Part shown: positions 1-11,965 of the stretch, in pieces | How the letters are laid out: each line of letters begins with the position of its first letter | Position numbering within the stretch: position 1 is the stretch's first letter | NCBI GenBank assembly: GCA_036346255.1 | Contig: CM070620.1 | Span: forward strand, 62,978,522 to 63,042,521 | Length of the DNA: 64,000 nt | Source: Ampelocalamus luodianensis | Taxonomy: Eukaryota; Streptophyta; Magnoliopsida; Poales; Poaceae | Direction of reading: 5' to 3' | The notes under the pieces: generated by a model | What the model was told of the DNA's origin: nothing | The model's database searches: none | Seen by the model: the letters and a program-made list of their open reading frames with translations, nothing else | Made by a program: the position numbers and the translations under genes

Positions 1-1206
1 TCTTTTTAGATGCGATGGCTCAGCACCGTTGGATTCAATTTCTACGGTCAGGATGTAAAATGGAACCGGATGGTCCGATTGCATACACCCATGTGGTCCG
101 CACGATTAAAATCCAACGATCCACCGATTTTGGGCTTTAAAGGCCCACGGTCAAAAAGGAGCGCCGTTGGATTGAAATCCAAAGGCTCGCATAAACGCGC
201 GCCTCTGATTTCAATTAGAAACAAGCGATACCGCTAGATCAAGGATGGACGGCCACGATTGTGCGGGGATCCGGAGTCGTCCGAATGCATACACTAATCT
301 GGGCCACACGATGAAGATCCAATGGCCCAGAGGAGTGCGGGCTTTATAACACGCGGGAAAAAGGGAAAAGCCGTAGGATTTGAATCTAACGGCTGAAATA
401 AAAGCGCGCCGTTAAGTTTAAAACGAAAAGGGCGTCACGGTTGGATTAGAAACGAACGGTGGAGATTGAATAAGGATCCGGAGTTGTCCGGTTGCATACA
501 CTGATCTCGCGCGTTAGATCAATATCCAACGGTGGAGATTAAAGTGTACACGTGGACAGCTCGCGGGGTGTTATAGCTTCGCCCGTTCGATTGAAGATCA
601 ACGGCTCAAATCACGTGTGGAGTTTTGGGCTCGCGTTGGGACGTGACCGAGCCAGACCAAGTCGCACTGGGTTGGACCCAACCACGTGAGACCGAGTCGC
701 TACAGTGCAAGGGTCGGGTTTAGACCAGTTTGGTTGACCAGACCCATTTAAATACTTAAAAGGTTTGGTGGGACTTTAAAATAGCAAATAAATTTATAAA
801 TTCATGAAATTTTTATCTGTAAGCTTGGGATGATATATTTCCAGATAAATTTCATAAACCACATTTTCACTTTATAAAATACATAATTATTTATTTCAGG
901 CCGAAAATATTTATTTAAAGACAATAAATTTTTCTTTAAGCCCAAATAATTTCTAGAAATGCAACAAAAATATTTTTAGCCAAGATAATTTATCTAAGCT
1001 TTCATAAAAATACTTCCCAGTCATAATACAAGTTTTATCTTGTATTCCTTTAAATATTCTAAATAAGTCTTTGGTGGGGCTAAAAGGAAGGTTTTATTTG
1101 GTAACAAAGAACTCCCAACTAAGATTAAGAACAAGAATGATATGAACAAGAGCCATTCTCGTTCATAATCTGATTATTATCTGTTGATAAAATTGGGGCT
1201 GTTACA
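1..1206 (-). repeat. Element A 3' LTR (partial)
   Basis: This is the U3 start of the LTR read on the minus strand. Its inner end at 1200-1206 reads TGTTACA on the plus strand, so the LTR begins TGTAACAG in its own orientation. It matches about 10385-11580 almost throughout with small indels. It contains several CCGTTGGAT-type inverted motifs. The remaining three quarters of the LTR lies left of the window. Confidence 0.9.
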
Positions 1207-1222
1207 AACCTACCCCTTAAGG
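1207..1222 (-). other. Element A polypurine tract
   Basis: Directly inside the 3' LTR, the minus strand reads CCTTAAGGGGTAGGTT, a purine-rich plus-strand primer site of the kind found in chromoviruses. It sits between the pol stop and the LTR, as expected. Confidence 0.75.
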
Positions 1223-1425
1223 AAAATCTCGTCCCCAAGATTTGGAACAAGTTAAGATTAGGAAGAAGTGAAATGGAAATGAATTATGAGGAAATTCAAC
1301 ATCTGTTGTTTTGATTTCCTTCAAAGATAACAAAGAAGAATCTTACATAACAACATAGTGTTATTATTACATCTTTGTTTACATTGCTTTGTTTAAACTT
1401 TCCTTTATTGATTCAAAGGAAAGTA

Positions 1426-1791
1426 CTAAACAACAAAGAGACGGGGGTGCTCAATCTGCATCAGATCTTCGCGCTCCCAAGTGGCTTCATCCTCAGAATG
1501 ATTAGCCCACTGAATTTTCAAGAACTTGACAGTACAATTTCTTGTCCTGCGTTTCATTGCGTCGAGGATACGCACTGGTTGTTCTTGATATGAAAGATCA
1601 GGTTGGAGATCAAGATGCTCATAAGCAGTTGCCTCAATAGGAACACGAAGGCATTTCTTCAATTGAGACACATGAAAAGTATCATGCACTGCTGAGAGTG
1701 ATTCAGGTAATTCTAATTGATAAGCTACACTCCCGCTCGCAATGATTGGAAGGGTCCGATATAACGAGGTGCGAGCTTTCCTTTTACACAA
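1426..1791 (-). pseudogene. Element A integrase C-terminus and chromodomain
   Basis: This 121-codon open stretch encodes the end of pol. It has the FHVSQLKKCLRVP segment, conserved in chromoviral integrase tails, and then a chromodomain-like segment containing QWANHSEDEATWERE near residues 90-105. Chromodomains of this type are thought to guide integration to particular chromatin. The frame is broken upstream, where 1800-2320 still encodes integrase fragments in shifted frames, so this is part of a decayed polyprotein rather than a separate gene. The stop lies about 200 bp before the polypurine tract, normal spacing for the lineage. Confidence 0.88.
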
Positions 1792-2325
1792 AACGATGAG
1801 TACCCTTCATGGGTGACACTTTAAGATAGACATGGTCATCTACCTCAAAGCTTAATTCACGACGACGATGGTCAGCATAGCTCTTCTGACGAGATGCGAC
1901 TTTGGACAATCTCGAATCGCATTTAATTTGCTCTTCTCGCTTCCTTTACTAAGTTCGACCATAGAATGATCTTTCACGGACTCGCACCAATTCAATGGAG
2001 TCCTACAAGCTCTCCCATACAAAGCTTCAAAGGTGACATTTGAATACTTGCTTGGTAGCTATTATTGTAGGAAAATTCCACATATGGCAAAGATTTCTCC
2101 CGCCTTTGCTATAAGATAGCACATAGGCTCAAGAAGATCTTCCATCACTTGATTTACTCTCTCGGTTTGACCACTAGATTGAGGATGATAAGCAAGATCG
2201 AAAGAGAGTTCGGTCCCATAGCTCTCAAGGCTATTCCAAAATGGGAAGTGAACCGAGGACCACGGTCGTAAACAATGACTTTAGGAACACCATGAAGACA
2301 AACAATTCTCGCAATATAAAGCTCG

Positions 2326-2886
2326 CTAATTGCTTGCCATTGAAATCGGTCCCTGACCAGGAATAAAATGAGCCACTTTAGTTAAACGATCAATGATCAC
2401 CCAAATGGCATCAGATCCCTTGGAAGTCTTGGGAAGACCAGTAACAAAATCCATACCGATCTCTTCCCACTTCCATTGTGGAATATGCAAAGGCTGAAGG
2501 GTACCAGCTGGCTTCAGATGTTCAGCTTTAACCCTTTGGCAAATATCACATTCAAGAACATCTCGAGCAATTTGCCTCTTCATTTGGCTCCACCAAAATA
2601 TTTTCTTCAAATCCTGGTACATCTTGGTACTCCCAGGATGCAAAGAAAACTTGGAATTATGAGCTTCTCTGAGAATTAGACTCTTCAATTCAGAATTAGC
2701 AGGTACTACCAAACGATTGCGATGTCGAATCGTACCGCGATCATCTTCAGAAAACTCGTTGGCTTTACCTGCTTTCATGTTTTCCTTGATCTCGGCTACC
2801 TCGGCATCAGTTTTCTGGGCCTCCAGAATCTGAGATTCTAAGATAGGCTCCACTTGTAATGCAGCGAGGAAACCTGCTCCCACCAA
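2326..2886 (-). pseudogene. Element A integrase N-terminal and catalytic core fragment
   Basis: A 186-codon open stretch holding the end of the RNase H/integrase linker. The integrase zinc-binding region follows, with histidines around HNSKFSLHPGSTK and the cysteine pair CDICQ. The start of the catalytic core is GMDFVTGLPKTSKGSDAIWV, whose Asp is the first of the DDE triad. The frame ends at 2326 just after RLTKVAHFIPG. The second triad Asp and the Glu would lie at 1900-2300, in degraded sequence where I find the reading broken by frameshifts. The product would not be a functional integrase. Confidence 0.88.
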
Positions 2887-3738
2887 TTCAAGACTTAAGC
2901 GCTGAAAATCAGCACACGTGTCTTTCGGCAGAAGAGAAGATATGCACGTTGCATTGTGACTTTTCGCTTAAAGCGCCCGCCACAACATTGGCTTTACCAG
3001 ATGATAATGAATACCCATGTCGTAGTCCTTGATCGGTTCAAGCCATCTTCTTTGTCTCATATTCAAATCGATTGAGTGAATATGTACTTTAGGCTTTATG
3101 ATCGGTGTAGATCTCACAACGATTACCTAGAAGGTAATGTCGCCAAATCTTCAATGCATGGACTACGGCACCAATTCTAAATCATGAGTAGGATAATTAA
3201 CTTCATGAGGGCGAATCGCCGAGAGGCATATGCCACAACTCGGCCTTCTTGCATAAGCACACAACCAAGTCCATGGCGAGATGCATCGCAATAAATATCA
3301 AAGCTCTTCGAATATCCGTAAGAGTAAGAACTGAGCTTTAGTCAAGAGAGCTCTCAAAAGCCAAAACTCTCCTCACATTTAGTGACCATTCAAACTTCTT
3401 CTCTTTCGCAAAAGTCGAGTCAAAGGTCGAGCAATTTTGGAGAAATTTTCAATGAACCTACGGTAGTAACCCGCAAGTCCAAGAAAACTTGGATCTCGTG
3501 GACACTCTTGGGAGGCTTCCAATTTAGTACATCTTGTACCTTGCTTGGATCAACCGCAATACCTCCTTGGATAACACATGTCCCAAAAATGCGACTTCTC
3601 CGAGCCGTAAAGCACACTTGCTAAACTTAGCATACAATGATCCGTGAAGTGTTTCCAAAGACAAGCCTCAAATGTTGTTCATGTTCCTTATCGGACTTGG
3701 AATAAATAAGAATGTCGCCTATGAACACGACAACAAAC
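2887..3738 (-). pseudogene. Element A RT thumb and RNase H remnants
   Basis: No long frame survives, but short pieces of the expected protein appear in order on the minus strand: GGIAVDPSKVQDVLNWK near 3530-3590 (end of RT) and then RNase H-like fragments near 2990-3310. Several frameshifts interrupt the region, so this is dead coding sequence linking the RT and integrase pieces. Confidence 0.7.
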
Positions 3739-4477
3739 TTATCCAAGAAATCCATGAACACCGAATTCATAAGGTTCATGAAATATTTGGAGCATTGGTC
3801 GGACTAAAGGACATAACCGTGTACTCGCATAAACCATAACGAGTAGAAAAAGCTGTTTTAGGAATGTCCTCGCTCTAACCTTGATTTGATGATAGCCCGA
3901 TCGCAAATCAATCTTTGAAAAGACTCGCACCAACCAACTGATCAAAAAGATCATCAATTCGAGGCAAAGGGTACTTATTCTTGATAGTGACCTCATTTAA
4001 CGGACGGTAGTCCACACACATCCGCAAAGTATTGTCTTTCTTTTTGACAAAGATTGCCGGGCATCCCCAAGGTGAGGAGCTCGGCCGAATAAATCCTTTG
4101 TCAAGCAATTCTCCGAGTTGCTTCTTCAATTCAACCAACTCGTTGACAGGCATTCGATAAGGACTCCTAGATATAGGAGCAGTTCCAGGAACGAGTTCAA
4201 TAACAAATTCCACTTCCCGATCTCGTGGCAAGCCGGGAAGGTCTTCAGGAAAGACATCAATATACTCACAAACAATTGGTACTGACTCCAAAGAGGGAGT
4301 AGTATCAACTTGGTGAGCACAAAGGTGAGAACCCATCGTCCGGATCAAAAACGCATCAAGTGCGCTTTCATTAGTTAGAGAAATGGACTTGTGAGCACAA
4401 TTAATTTGCCCAAAGTGCTTGGATAACCAATCCATTCCCAAGATAACATCCAACCATTTTGAATCTATCACAATCAA
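3739..4477 (-). pseudogene. Element A protease C-terminus and reverse transcriptase
   Basis: The open stretch 3908-4477 starts in the end of the aspartic protease (LDVILGMDWLSKHFG). It then gives the RT entry region (PYRMPVNELVELKKQL), SSSPWGCPAIFVKKKD, and CVDYRPLNEVTIKNKYPLPR with the first catalytic Asp. A frameshift near 3910 separates it from the next piece (3739-3996), which includes FSKIDLRSGYHQIK. The polymerase active-site segment lies just beyond, near 3710-3725, and reads FIGD instead of FIDD, so one of the two catalytic aspartates is lost. Upstream, at about 4640, the protease active-site motif is disrupted by a short deletion. Confidence 0.88.
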
Positions 4478-4702
4478 ATCAGCCCAAAAGTCTACACCCT
4501 CAATATTTATATTGACATTACTGGCAGAACTTGACTAGTCATAAAGGTGATCCAGTGAATGGATGATATGAGGTGGATGAAGATGATGCACAATTAAATG
4601 ATGTTGAGTAGCAAACCGCCTACTAACAAATGAATGGGATGCTCGAATCAAATAAAACAAAGAGTAATATCGCAATTAACTAGGAGCATACCAAGAACAA
4701 CT

Positions 4703-5873
4703 TCAGAGTGATACCGCTTCCTCGCAGATGTCTGGTTCACCCGCCTCGAACCGAACAGTGGTCAGGCTTGACCACAGTCGGTGAAGGTGGTGCAGGACGC
4801 AGAGTAGCTGGGGAAGGGGAAATAGGTGGTATCCCCTGAGCCCTGGCATAACACTGATTAGCAAAATGCCCCGACGCCCACAATGGTAACATATAACCCC
4901 GCCCGACAATCAATACCGTGGTGGCGGTTTCCACTAGGCCTTGGTTGATTAGTGGAAGAGGATGGGCGAGGGCAAACACCGCAGTTCGGGTACAAATGGA
5001 GCTGGTGCTCGCGGTGGTCGGATACCCACATGCGAGGCCTTGGTGAGCGCCTCGAGAATAAAGCGAGAAGTCATTGCCGCTGCGTGACTCATCCAATGCC
5101 TTGCTCTTGCTTTCACCACAATGGCTTTGTTGACCAAATGAGAGAAATTCGGAAGTCAAGCAAAGCTACGACCATCCGCAGCTTCTTCGATAGCCCATTC
5201 AAGAACCGGTTTCGACGACTAAGGTCGGTCGAAACATCATCGAGCATATCGGCTAGAAAGTTGAATTCATGCAGATACTCGATCCACGCACTTTCGCCCT
5301 TGTTTGAGAGCGAGAAATTCTTGTTGCTTAATCATCATGACCCTCAGAATATGAGCTTCGCGAAAAGCCTCCACGAACTCCTCCCAAGTAGGGACATGTC
5401 CAGCAGTCAAGGGCAAGGAGGTTATCCCACCATATGCTAGTTGGTCCATCCAAGCGATAATCGCAAGAAGGACCTTCTCCTCTCGGAACATTGAGCAATT
5501 AGTAGCTTCTTTTCAATGGTCCGAAGCCAATCCTCAGCTTCCATGGGATCCTGAGAACTAGAGAACACCGGCGGGTTAGTCCGCTGAAAGTCAGCGAGAC
5601 TACCCTGCACATGGTGGCCTCTCGCTCGACGGTGGTGCAACAGAGAAGAAGTGTTGCGCGCAACCGCTCCAAGATACGCGTCTGGTCCATTCGATTGCGC
5701 CAATTTGCATGAGCACATCACCATCGAAGGTGGTGGGGAAGCTCCTCTTCACGGGGACCACCTTGCGGACCCTGAGAACCGGAAGGCTCAGTCGGCCCTC
5801 CCTGAGAATGAGGTGTGGGAGTCGAAATACCCTTCCCTTGTTGCGCTTGCGCACGAGTAGTAGGTCCTGTCAT
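4703..5873 (-). pseudogene. Element A gag (capsid and zinc knuckle), broken
   Basis: The probable start is the ATG at 5873, beginning MTGPTTRAQAQQGKG, followed by a proline- and glycine-rich leader. The retrotransposon gag capsid region is recognisable at 5437-5724 (NPPVFSSSQDPMEAEDWLRT) and 5267-5491 (WEEFVEAFREAHI). One zinc knuckle, CYHCGRRG continuing HFANQC, lies at about 4855-4900 but is split between frames. At least four frameshifts separate these pieces. It would have been the structural protein that packages element RNA. Confidence 0.82.
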
Positions 5874-6506
5874 CCTGTTACCACACCTTGGTTAACAACA
5901 CAACAAGGATATACTCGGCAAACACAAACAAGGTTGCAATTAGAAAGGAAACAAATACAGTACATATAATGCATCATGTTATGCTATGCATTCAAGTTAA
6001 CACCAAACCAGAAACTTCATATATATACAACAAAATTTCGGTTCCAGTCTTACATTATAGTCGGCCATAATGTCAGATTACAAACCGAAAGTTAAACTTT
6101 CATACTCTGTACAAAATACTACCGCCCTATTACATACAATTTATTTGAGGGCAACTACTAGACTAAAAGACACTCAACCACGAGGGTTCATCGTCGAGGT
6201 GCTAGCATAGAGATCCCGGTTAAAGTTCACCGGAAACTCATTCAAAAGATGAGCTCCAGGGGAACCAGTATCAACAGGATCCAACGGGCTAATGAGTCGC
6301 CTCGGGGAACCCAACGATGGTGATGACCTCGGGAGGGGCAGTCCGCGGTGCGAGGAAAACTGCGATCATCCGGTTTGGCGCACTTGTCCATAAACAGGTA
6401 CGCACCCGGTCACTTCTGGAAGTCGGTAAAGAGGTGGTGCAGAAGCAGCGGGAGAGGTCTCGTTGTCACCATAAAGCACGTTGCGAGGAACGCGGTTCAT
6501 GTTGAC

Positions 6507-6998
6507 TCAAGAAGCGGTACTCTGGGCCTCATTAAGGCGATGCCGAGTTTCCCACAACTCCCTCACAATACAGCGATGGATTTGGTCCATGATGCGGACC
6601 ATCCTCGCCAACTGTCGCACCTGAGGGTCTTCCCCAAACTGTATCTCATCGAACGTGCTCACTTCGGAGGTAGGACCTTGATTCGGAAGTGGTCATAGGG
6701 TGGTTGAGACAATTCCACAAATCATGACGAAGAAGGCTCATCATCCTACTCGCAGACTTCCCGAATCGCCATAGCCTCAGAGGTGGCAAGAGCTTGGACA
6801 CAGTAGGGAACACTGCCAGCTACATGCCTAGCGATGACGTTGATGAATGCGCGGTACTCCTCCATCCCTGGTCCTCGATCTCGTCGATAAATGGCGACTC
6901 TACTGGTAGGTGAAATTGAGCGCCACATCATGTCCCGGTAATTGGGAACCCATCAACATCTTGGCTCGAGTCTCCTTGACCAAGTACCAACCGCTCAT
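6507..6998 (-). pseudogene. Element A pre-gag ORF of unknown function
   Basis: A degraded frame lies between the PBS and gag. From the ATG at 6998 it reads MSGWYLVKETRAKM and hits a stop near residue 33. The shifted frame 6746-6931 then gives PTSRVAIYRRDRGPGMEEYR and ARHVAGSVPYCVQALATSE. The original frame resumes and ends at 6507 with an acidic and helical tail (VRIMDQIHRCIVRELWETRH) that could form a coiled coil. Full length would be about 164 codons. Element G has a similarly placed ORF with a comparable layout. I do not recognise the family. The region 5880-6500 between this ORF and gag shows no convincing coding. Confidence 0.55.
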
Positions 6999-7198
6999 CT
7001 ATAGACAAGAAGACAAGATAAGAACAATTCACTTTTAAATAAACCAATGTAAAGTTGGACAAGAAGTGACATTAAGAAAGATAAGAAATAAAAGAGGTCA
7101 TACTTAAACTTTCGAAAATACATTCTTGTTTGAAAGTAATTTTATTAGAAGTCTCTCTAATAACTTGGCCATGCTACTTCTAACTCGCAGCAATGCAT

Positions 7199-7210
7199 GC
7201 TCGATACCAA
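7199..7210 (-). other. Element A primer binding site (tRNA-iMet type)
   Basis: On the minus strand, immediately inside the 5' LTR, the sequence TTGGTATCGAGC differs by one base from the usual plant iMet primer site TGGTATCAGAGC. This fixes the element's orientation and the LTR end at 7213. Confidence 0.8.
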
Positions 7211-7212
7211 TT

Positions 7213-10200
7213 TGTGAGGACCCCGGTTTATTGTAAATGTACTTAATTAAATTCATACAATAACACAATTCTTAATTAAGGAACAGTGCTGCTCTTAATT
7301 AAAGATCATGTCAAGGTATGAATTTAACAAGTAACAATTTCAATAAACAGATTCTGATATATATGTACCACAATGGTTCCTGGATCAACGACCATTGTAT
7401 ATATATCCTTCAACAACATTGCATCATACACATACAAGTCATACCTTGGCATAATTAAACATAAGTTTACATCATTCGGTTTAGTATTACAATAGGAAGT
7501 GACTTGGTCACTTTAAAAGTCTAACAATGGAAGCAAAACAAAACTTAGTGTCCACCAATGGCCTCATCCACCCGCAGCAATTGCGTGGAGGTAAGAAGTA
7601 GCTTTACTCGTTAGCCACCCGATCGGCGCTAACGGGTACCGTAAAGATAACCATCCTCACCGCAACAATAGGTGAGAGTACCTTGAGTCTGAAGGTACTC
7701 AAGCAAGTCTTACACAAACTAATAAAAGAAAATGTTGATTAGAGCCTACGCAAAGGAGTAGAATTTATATATGCATAAGGTTTCAACAGGAAGGTTTAAA
7801 GGTTCAGATTTGCACAAAGCGATACATCTTAACCTACAAAAGCTAAATTTTGATAAAGCAATTTAGTAAATCAAAGTTTAACTAGAACAGTAAGTAAATG
7901 ACATAATTGTAAGCAGACAATGCATGAATCCTCATGCAAACCGAAAATAAACCGAAACCACATTTTGGAAATCAAAATTTCTATACAGTGATATCGTTCA
8001 AGTTATCGCCCATGACCGTGGACACGGCTATTCGAAGCAGCTTTATACCCGCAGGTGTACATCTTTACCCACATGACTTAGCTAGCCCGTTGCCCTCGGA
8101 TGCCTCCGAATGATGACATACTTCCTTTGGTATGCCGACCGGGGAAACTAAGATTTGGTATTCTTCAACAAGCTAACACTATTGAGTTGGACCCCCATGT
8201 GTGAGCTGATCCCGCTTAAACAACGATCGATAGCATCTATTTAACCGGCACACATGTTGCGTCGATGAATGCCGATCCAAATAATTAAATGCGAATCTGG
8301 GCTCACTACCCATATTAGAATGCAATCGGCACCATTAAGGTATCGATATGCTACTGAGCACATATACGCCCTCACCCTTCTAAGAACATCCGACATCGAC
8401 ATACAAGCTCACATGGCATACAACGCATCATAAGACCAAAGCATCTATGCCATACAAGGTCAATACACATATTCTTACTCTCTGTTTCCAACCCAATAGT
8501 CCTAACCTTTTACTTAACCAAACAATACCATACACGCATGTGGAAGTACGTGGGGACTTGAACTGAATAGTCGAGTTCGGTCCTTAATTAACCCGGACAA
8601 GTCCACCACAAAACCCAATCTCGTGCACAAAAGCACCATCACTAACTTCCTCTTGTCCAGATCAATTTGAATTTCAAATACAAGACTGATTTAAAGAAAC
8701 TGGACAAAGAGTTTAAAATGACAACAGATTCATTAGATTCCCATGTTTGACAAGATATGCTTGTCAAACTCTAAAATCTCTAGGCGCATATCTAAGCCAA
8801 ATCTGAAAATAGACCATACAGTATACAGTACTACACTAGAGTTGAGTGTATGGTCATAATTAAGGTAATCCACCATGTCAGGTTTTAGCTAGCTATTACA
8901 AGTCACATTTTGAATTTTCAGAAAAATAGCATGCACAGATATCACTGAATTTGTAAAAGCTATTGTACAAAATCTGGGTTCAATATGGTGCAAAGAGGAT
9001 GCTTGCCTTGGTAGTAATACACTTCATTGCAGGTGTTCAGTTGTTCGAAATATTGTCAAAAGCCTCTAAGAACCAGATTCTATAAAAGATAATAAACTCC
9101 AATAAACACCAAAACGACAACTAGTATAGATCAACGTAAAATGCATGATCAATAAAGAAATGTATGATTAACAAAGATGCTTAAGCCATAACTACCCATA
9201 TTAGTGATAATTACCCATATTATAACTCACTGCTTTCAAAAAGAAGCTAGAAGTTATTGCAAAGTCCCGCTTTTCAGATTTGAAAAGAGTCAAAACAGAT
9301 GATTGCAAAGTTTCGGAAAGAAGTATAGATCATGCAAAAGTTCATAAATGAACCTTAGCATGATCTTTTGGGGTAATTAATATCCCAAACCAACCTTAGT
9401 CTAACCCTAATTAGTTAGATTACAAAAGCTAAAGCAAAAGCTATTTTGTCGGCTGAGCCGACAAAAGAACAGAGACATATTTCAGCTAGGAGTCAAAATA
9501 GATGATGACAAGAATGGAAAGATCAACTTGTCATGCTGCTAGGGTTTAGTCAAAACCTAAATAAGATGATAAGTTGACAGGAAGAACCCTAGGTCTTGAA
9601 AATGACATGAAAGACCGAAAAGGTATAATATCAACTTTTCAGTTTAAGGACAGTTGAAGCTACCGATGCTTAAAAGAGTGATTCTTAGCAGCTTCTAAGG
9701 TTCCTAGGATGCTCAAGATATCAAAACTAGGGATTTTGGCTTACCAGTATAGGAAAGATACCAAAAACTCTGAAAACCGATGATGATAGACAGGGAAACA
9801 AACTCTGGATTTGACCTACAAAAGACAACCAATCTTTATTGTAAGTAAAGCCAGTGCTTAAGGATGGATAAGCAAAGGATAGGAGCAAGAACTCCACTGT
9901 CAGCAAGGAAGAAAATGAGCTTCAGTGGTCAACAATGGCTGCAGCTCAAAAACTAGGGTTTATATATGTGGGAGTTGAGCTACAGGATAATTGGGAAAAG
10001 TCTAGAGCTTGATGAGGTGTCCATTTAGGGCTAATTATCCCAAAAATTAGTTGCAAAATCTTTGGGATAATTCCTCTCCTTGATTTCCAGAGAAATCTGC
10101 GCACAGGGAGAGAGGGAAGAAGATAAGAGCTAACTGACATGTGGGTCCCATTGTCATCCTCAGCCGCGCGCAACTCGTAGAGCTCAAACAAATGTCACCG

Positions 10201-11583
10201 TCCGATTGGAAATAGACGGCTACGATAAATAGATAGATTAAATGATTTGAATCGGTATCATTTAATATGGACTCACGATCTAGATCTATCGATCGGGATT
10301 AAAACGGAGTTTTAAAGGATTCATTGAGGTCCACTTTCAAATCGGACGTTGGATTGAAATCCAACGCGGCTAAAAGATATACACGCCGCTCTTTTTAGAT
10401 GCGATGGCTCAAAGACCGTTGGATTCAATTTCACGGTCGATGTAAATGGAACCGATGGTCCGATTGCATACACCCATGTGGTCCGCACGATTAAAATCCA
10501 ACGATCCACCGATTTTGGGCTTTAAAGGCCCACGGCAAAAAGGAGCGTCGTTGGATTGAAATCCAAAGGCTCGCATAAAGCGCGCCTCGATTTCAATTAG
10601 AAACAAGCGATACCGCTAGATCAAGGATGGACGGCCACGACAGCGGGATCCGAGTCGTCCGAATGCATACACTAACTGGGCCACACGATGAAGATCCAAT
10701 GGCCCGCAGGAGCGCGGCTTTATAACACGCGGAAAAAGGGAAAAGCCGTAGGATTTGAATCTAACGGCTGAAATAAAAGCGCGCCGTTAAGTTTAAAACG
10801 AAAAGGGCGTCACGGTTGGATTAGAAACGAACGGTGGAGATTGAATAAGGATCCGGAGTTGTCCGGTTGCATACACTGATCTCGCGCGTTAGATCAATAT
10901 CCAACGGTGGAGATTAAAGTGTACACGTGGACAGCTCGCGGGGTGTTATAGCTTCGCCCGTTCGATTGAAGATCAACGGCTCAAATCACGTGTGGAGTTT
11001 TGGGCTCGCGTTGGGACGTGACCGAGCCAGACCAAGTCGCACTGGGTTGGACCCAACCACGTGAGACCGAGTCGCTACAGTGCAAGGGTCGGGTTTAGAC
11101 CAGTTTGGTTGACCAGACCCATTTAAATACTTAAAAGGTTTGACTGGGACTTTAAAAATAGCAAATAAATTTATAAATTCATGAAATTTTTACTGTAAGC
11201 TACTGGGATGATATATTTCCCAGATAAATTTCATAAACCACATTTTCACTTTATAAAATACATAATTATTTATTTCAGGCCGAAAATATTTATTTAAAGA
11301 CAATAAATTTTTCTTTAAGCCCAAATAATTTCTAGAAATGCAACAAAAATATTTTTAGCCAAGATAATTTATCTAAGCTTTCATAAAAATACTTCCCAGT
11401 CATAATACAAGTTTTATCTTGTATTCCTTTAAATATTCTAAATAAGTCTTTGATGGGGCTAAAAGGAAGGTTTTATTTGGTAACAAAGAACTCCCAACTA
11501 AGATTAAGAACAGAATGATATGAGCAGAGCCCATTCATCGCTCATAATGCGGATTATTATCGTTGATAAAATTGGGGCATTAT
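7213..11583 (-). repeat. Element A 5' LTR (about 4.4 kb)
   Basis: The 3' end of the LTR is at 7213 (plus strand TGTGAGGACC, so the LTR ends GGTCCTCACA). The 5' end is near 11583, where the expected TGTTACA has decayed. It contains a TATA box near 9958-9966. It also carries a conserved block at about 7990-8400 shared with the other chromovirus families here, including the ATTCGAA-type palindrome and the ACCGTGGACACGG motif. There is no credible host gene within it. The U3 half, about 10200-11580, is rich in CCGTTGGAT-type inverted motifs. Confidence 0.9.
9957..9967 (-). promoter_or_regulatory. Element A LTR TATA box
   Basis: Minus strand CATATATAAAC, followed immediately by CCCTAG. This is the usual arrangement at the U3/R boundary of grass LTRs. 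It lies about 1.6 kb into the LTR. Confidence 0.55.
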
Positions 11584-11954
11584 GACTATGTTGGGTACGT
11601 ATCGCATCGTCGAGAGTTGGGGTCGTGGCATACTGTGTTGAGCCGCCACCGCACTCGAGGGTGTGCATGATGTGTTCCATGTGTCACACCTGAAGAAGTG
11701 CCTCCGTGTCCCGACTGAGGAAGCTCCGTTGGAGGTTCTCGATGTGCAGGAAAATTTGACCTATCGCGAGCATCCTGGTCGTATTCTTGAGGAATCTGAA
11801 CGGAGAACAAGGAACCGTGTCATCAAGTCCTTAAGGTTCAATGGTCAAACCATTCTGAGGATGAGGCAACTTGGGAGCGAGAAGATCGCCTTCGTGCAGA
11901 TTATCCATCCTTCTTCTCCGAGTAAACATAATCTCGGGTCGAGATTCTTGTAAG
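11584..11954 (+). pseudogene. Element B pol C-terminus with chromodomain
   Basis: The plus-strand segment begins abruptly at the edge of element A. It encodes the end of a chromoviral polyprotein: VHDVFHVSHLKKCLRVP at about 11661-11711, RILEESERRTRNRVIKSL, and then a chromodomain region (QTILRMRQLGSE) where one or two frameshifts break the usual WSNHSE/ATWE pattern. The in-frame end of the older reading is about 11923. It is the only surviving coding part of element B inside the window; the rest must lie to the left, beyond element A. Confidence 0.88.
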
Positions 11955-11965
11955 GGGGGGAGAGT
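11951..11965 (+). other. Element B polypurine tract
   Basis: TAAGGGGGGGAGAGT lies directly before the LTR start TGTAACATCCC at 11966. This marks the plus-strand orientation and the 5' boundary of the 3' LTR. Confidence 0.85.

Larger units (their letters stand above)
1..11583 (-). mobile_element. Element A: Ty3/gypsy chromovirus (Tekay/Del-like), 3' LTR truncated by window edge
   Basis: Minus-strand LTR retrotransposon. Positions 1-1206 are nearly repeated at about 10385-11580, which identifies the LTR pair. The internal region (1207-7212) carries, in minus order, a PBS, a pre-gag ORF, gag, protease, RT, RNase H, integrase and chromodomain, all with lesions. The right end abuts the end of another pol reading the opposite way (element B), so A inserted there. 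The matching left junction and TSD lie outside the window. The chromodomain, iMet-type PBS and 4.4-kb LTRs fit the Tekay/Del chromovirus lineage; that assignment is inferred from family traits, not from a tree. Confidence 0.9.

Noticed and set aside
1375..1593. Plus-strand frames overlapping element A pol, and likewise plus-strand frames over G pol (42656-43099, 44079-44489)
   Set aside because: They are shadows of the minus-strand pol and gag frames and have no motif of their own.
10385..11580. First read as an independent tandem repeat of 1-1206
   Set aside because: Termini, PBS and polypurine tract show these are the two LTRs of element A.
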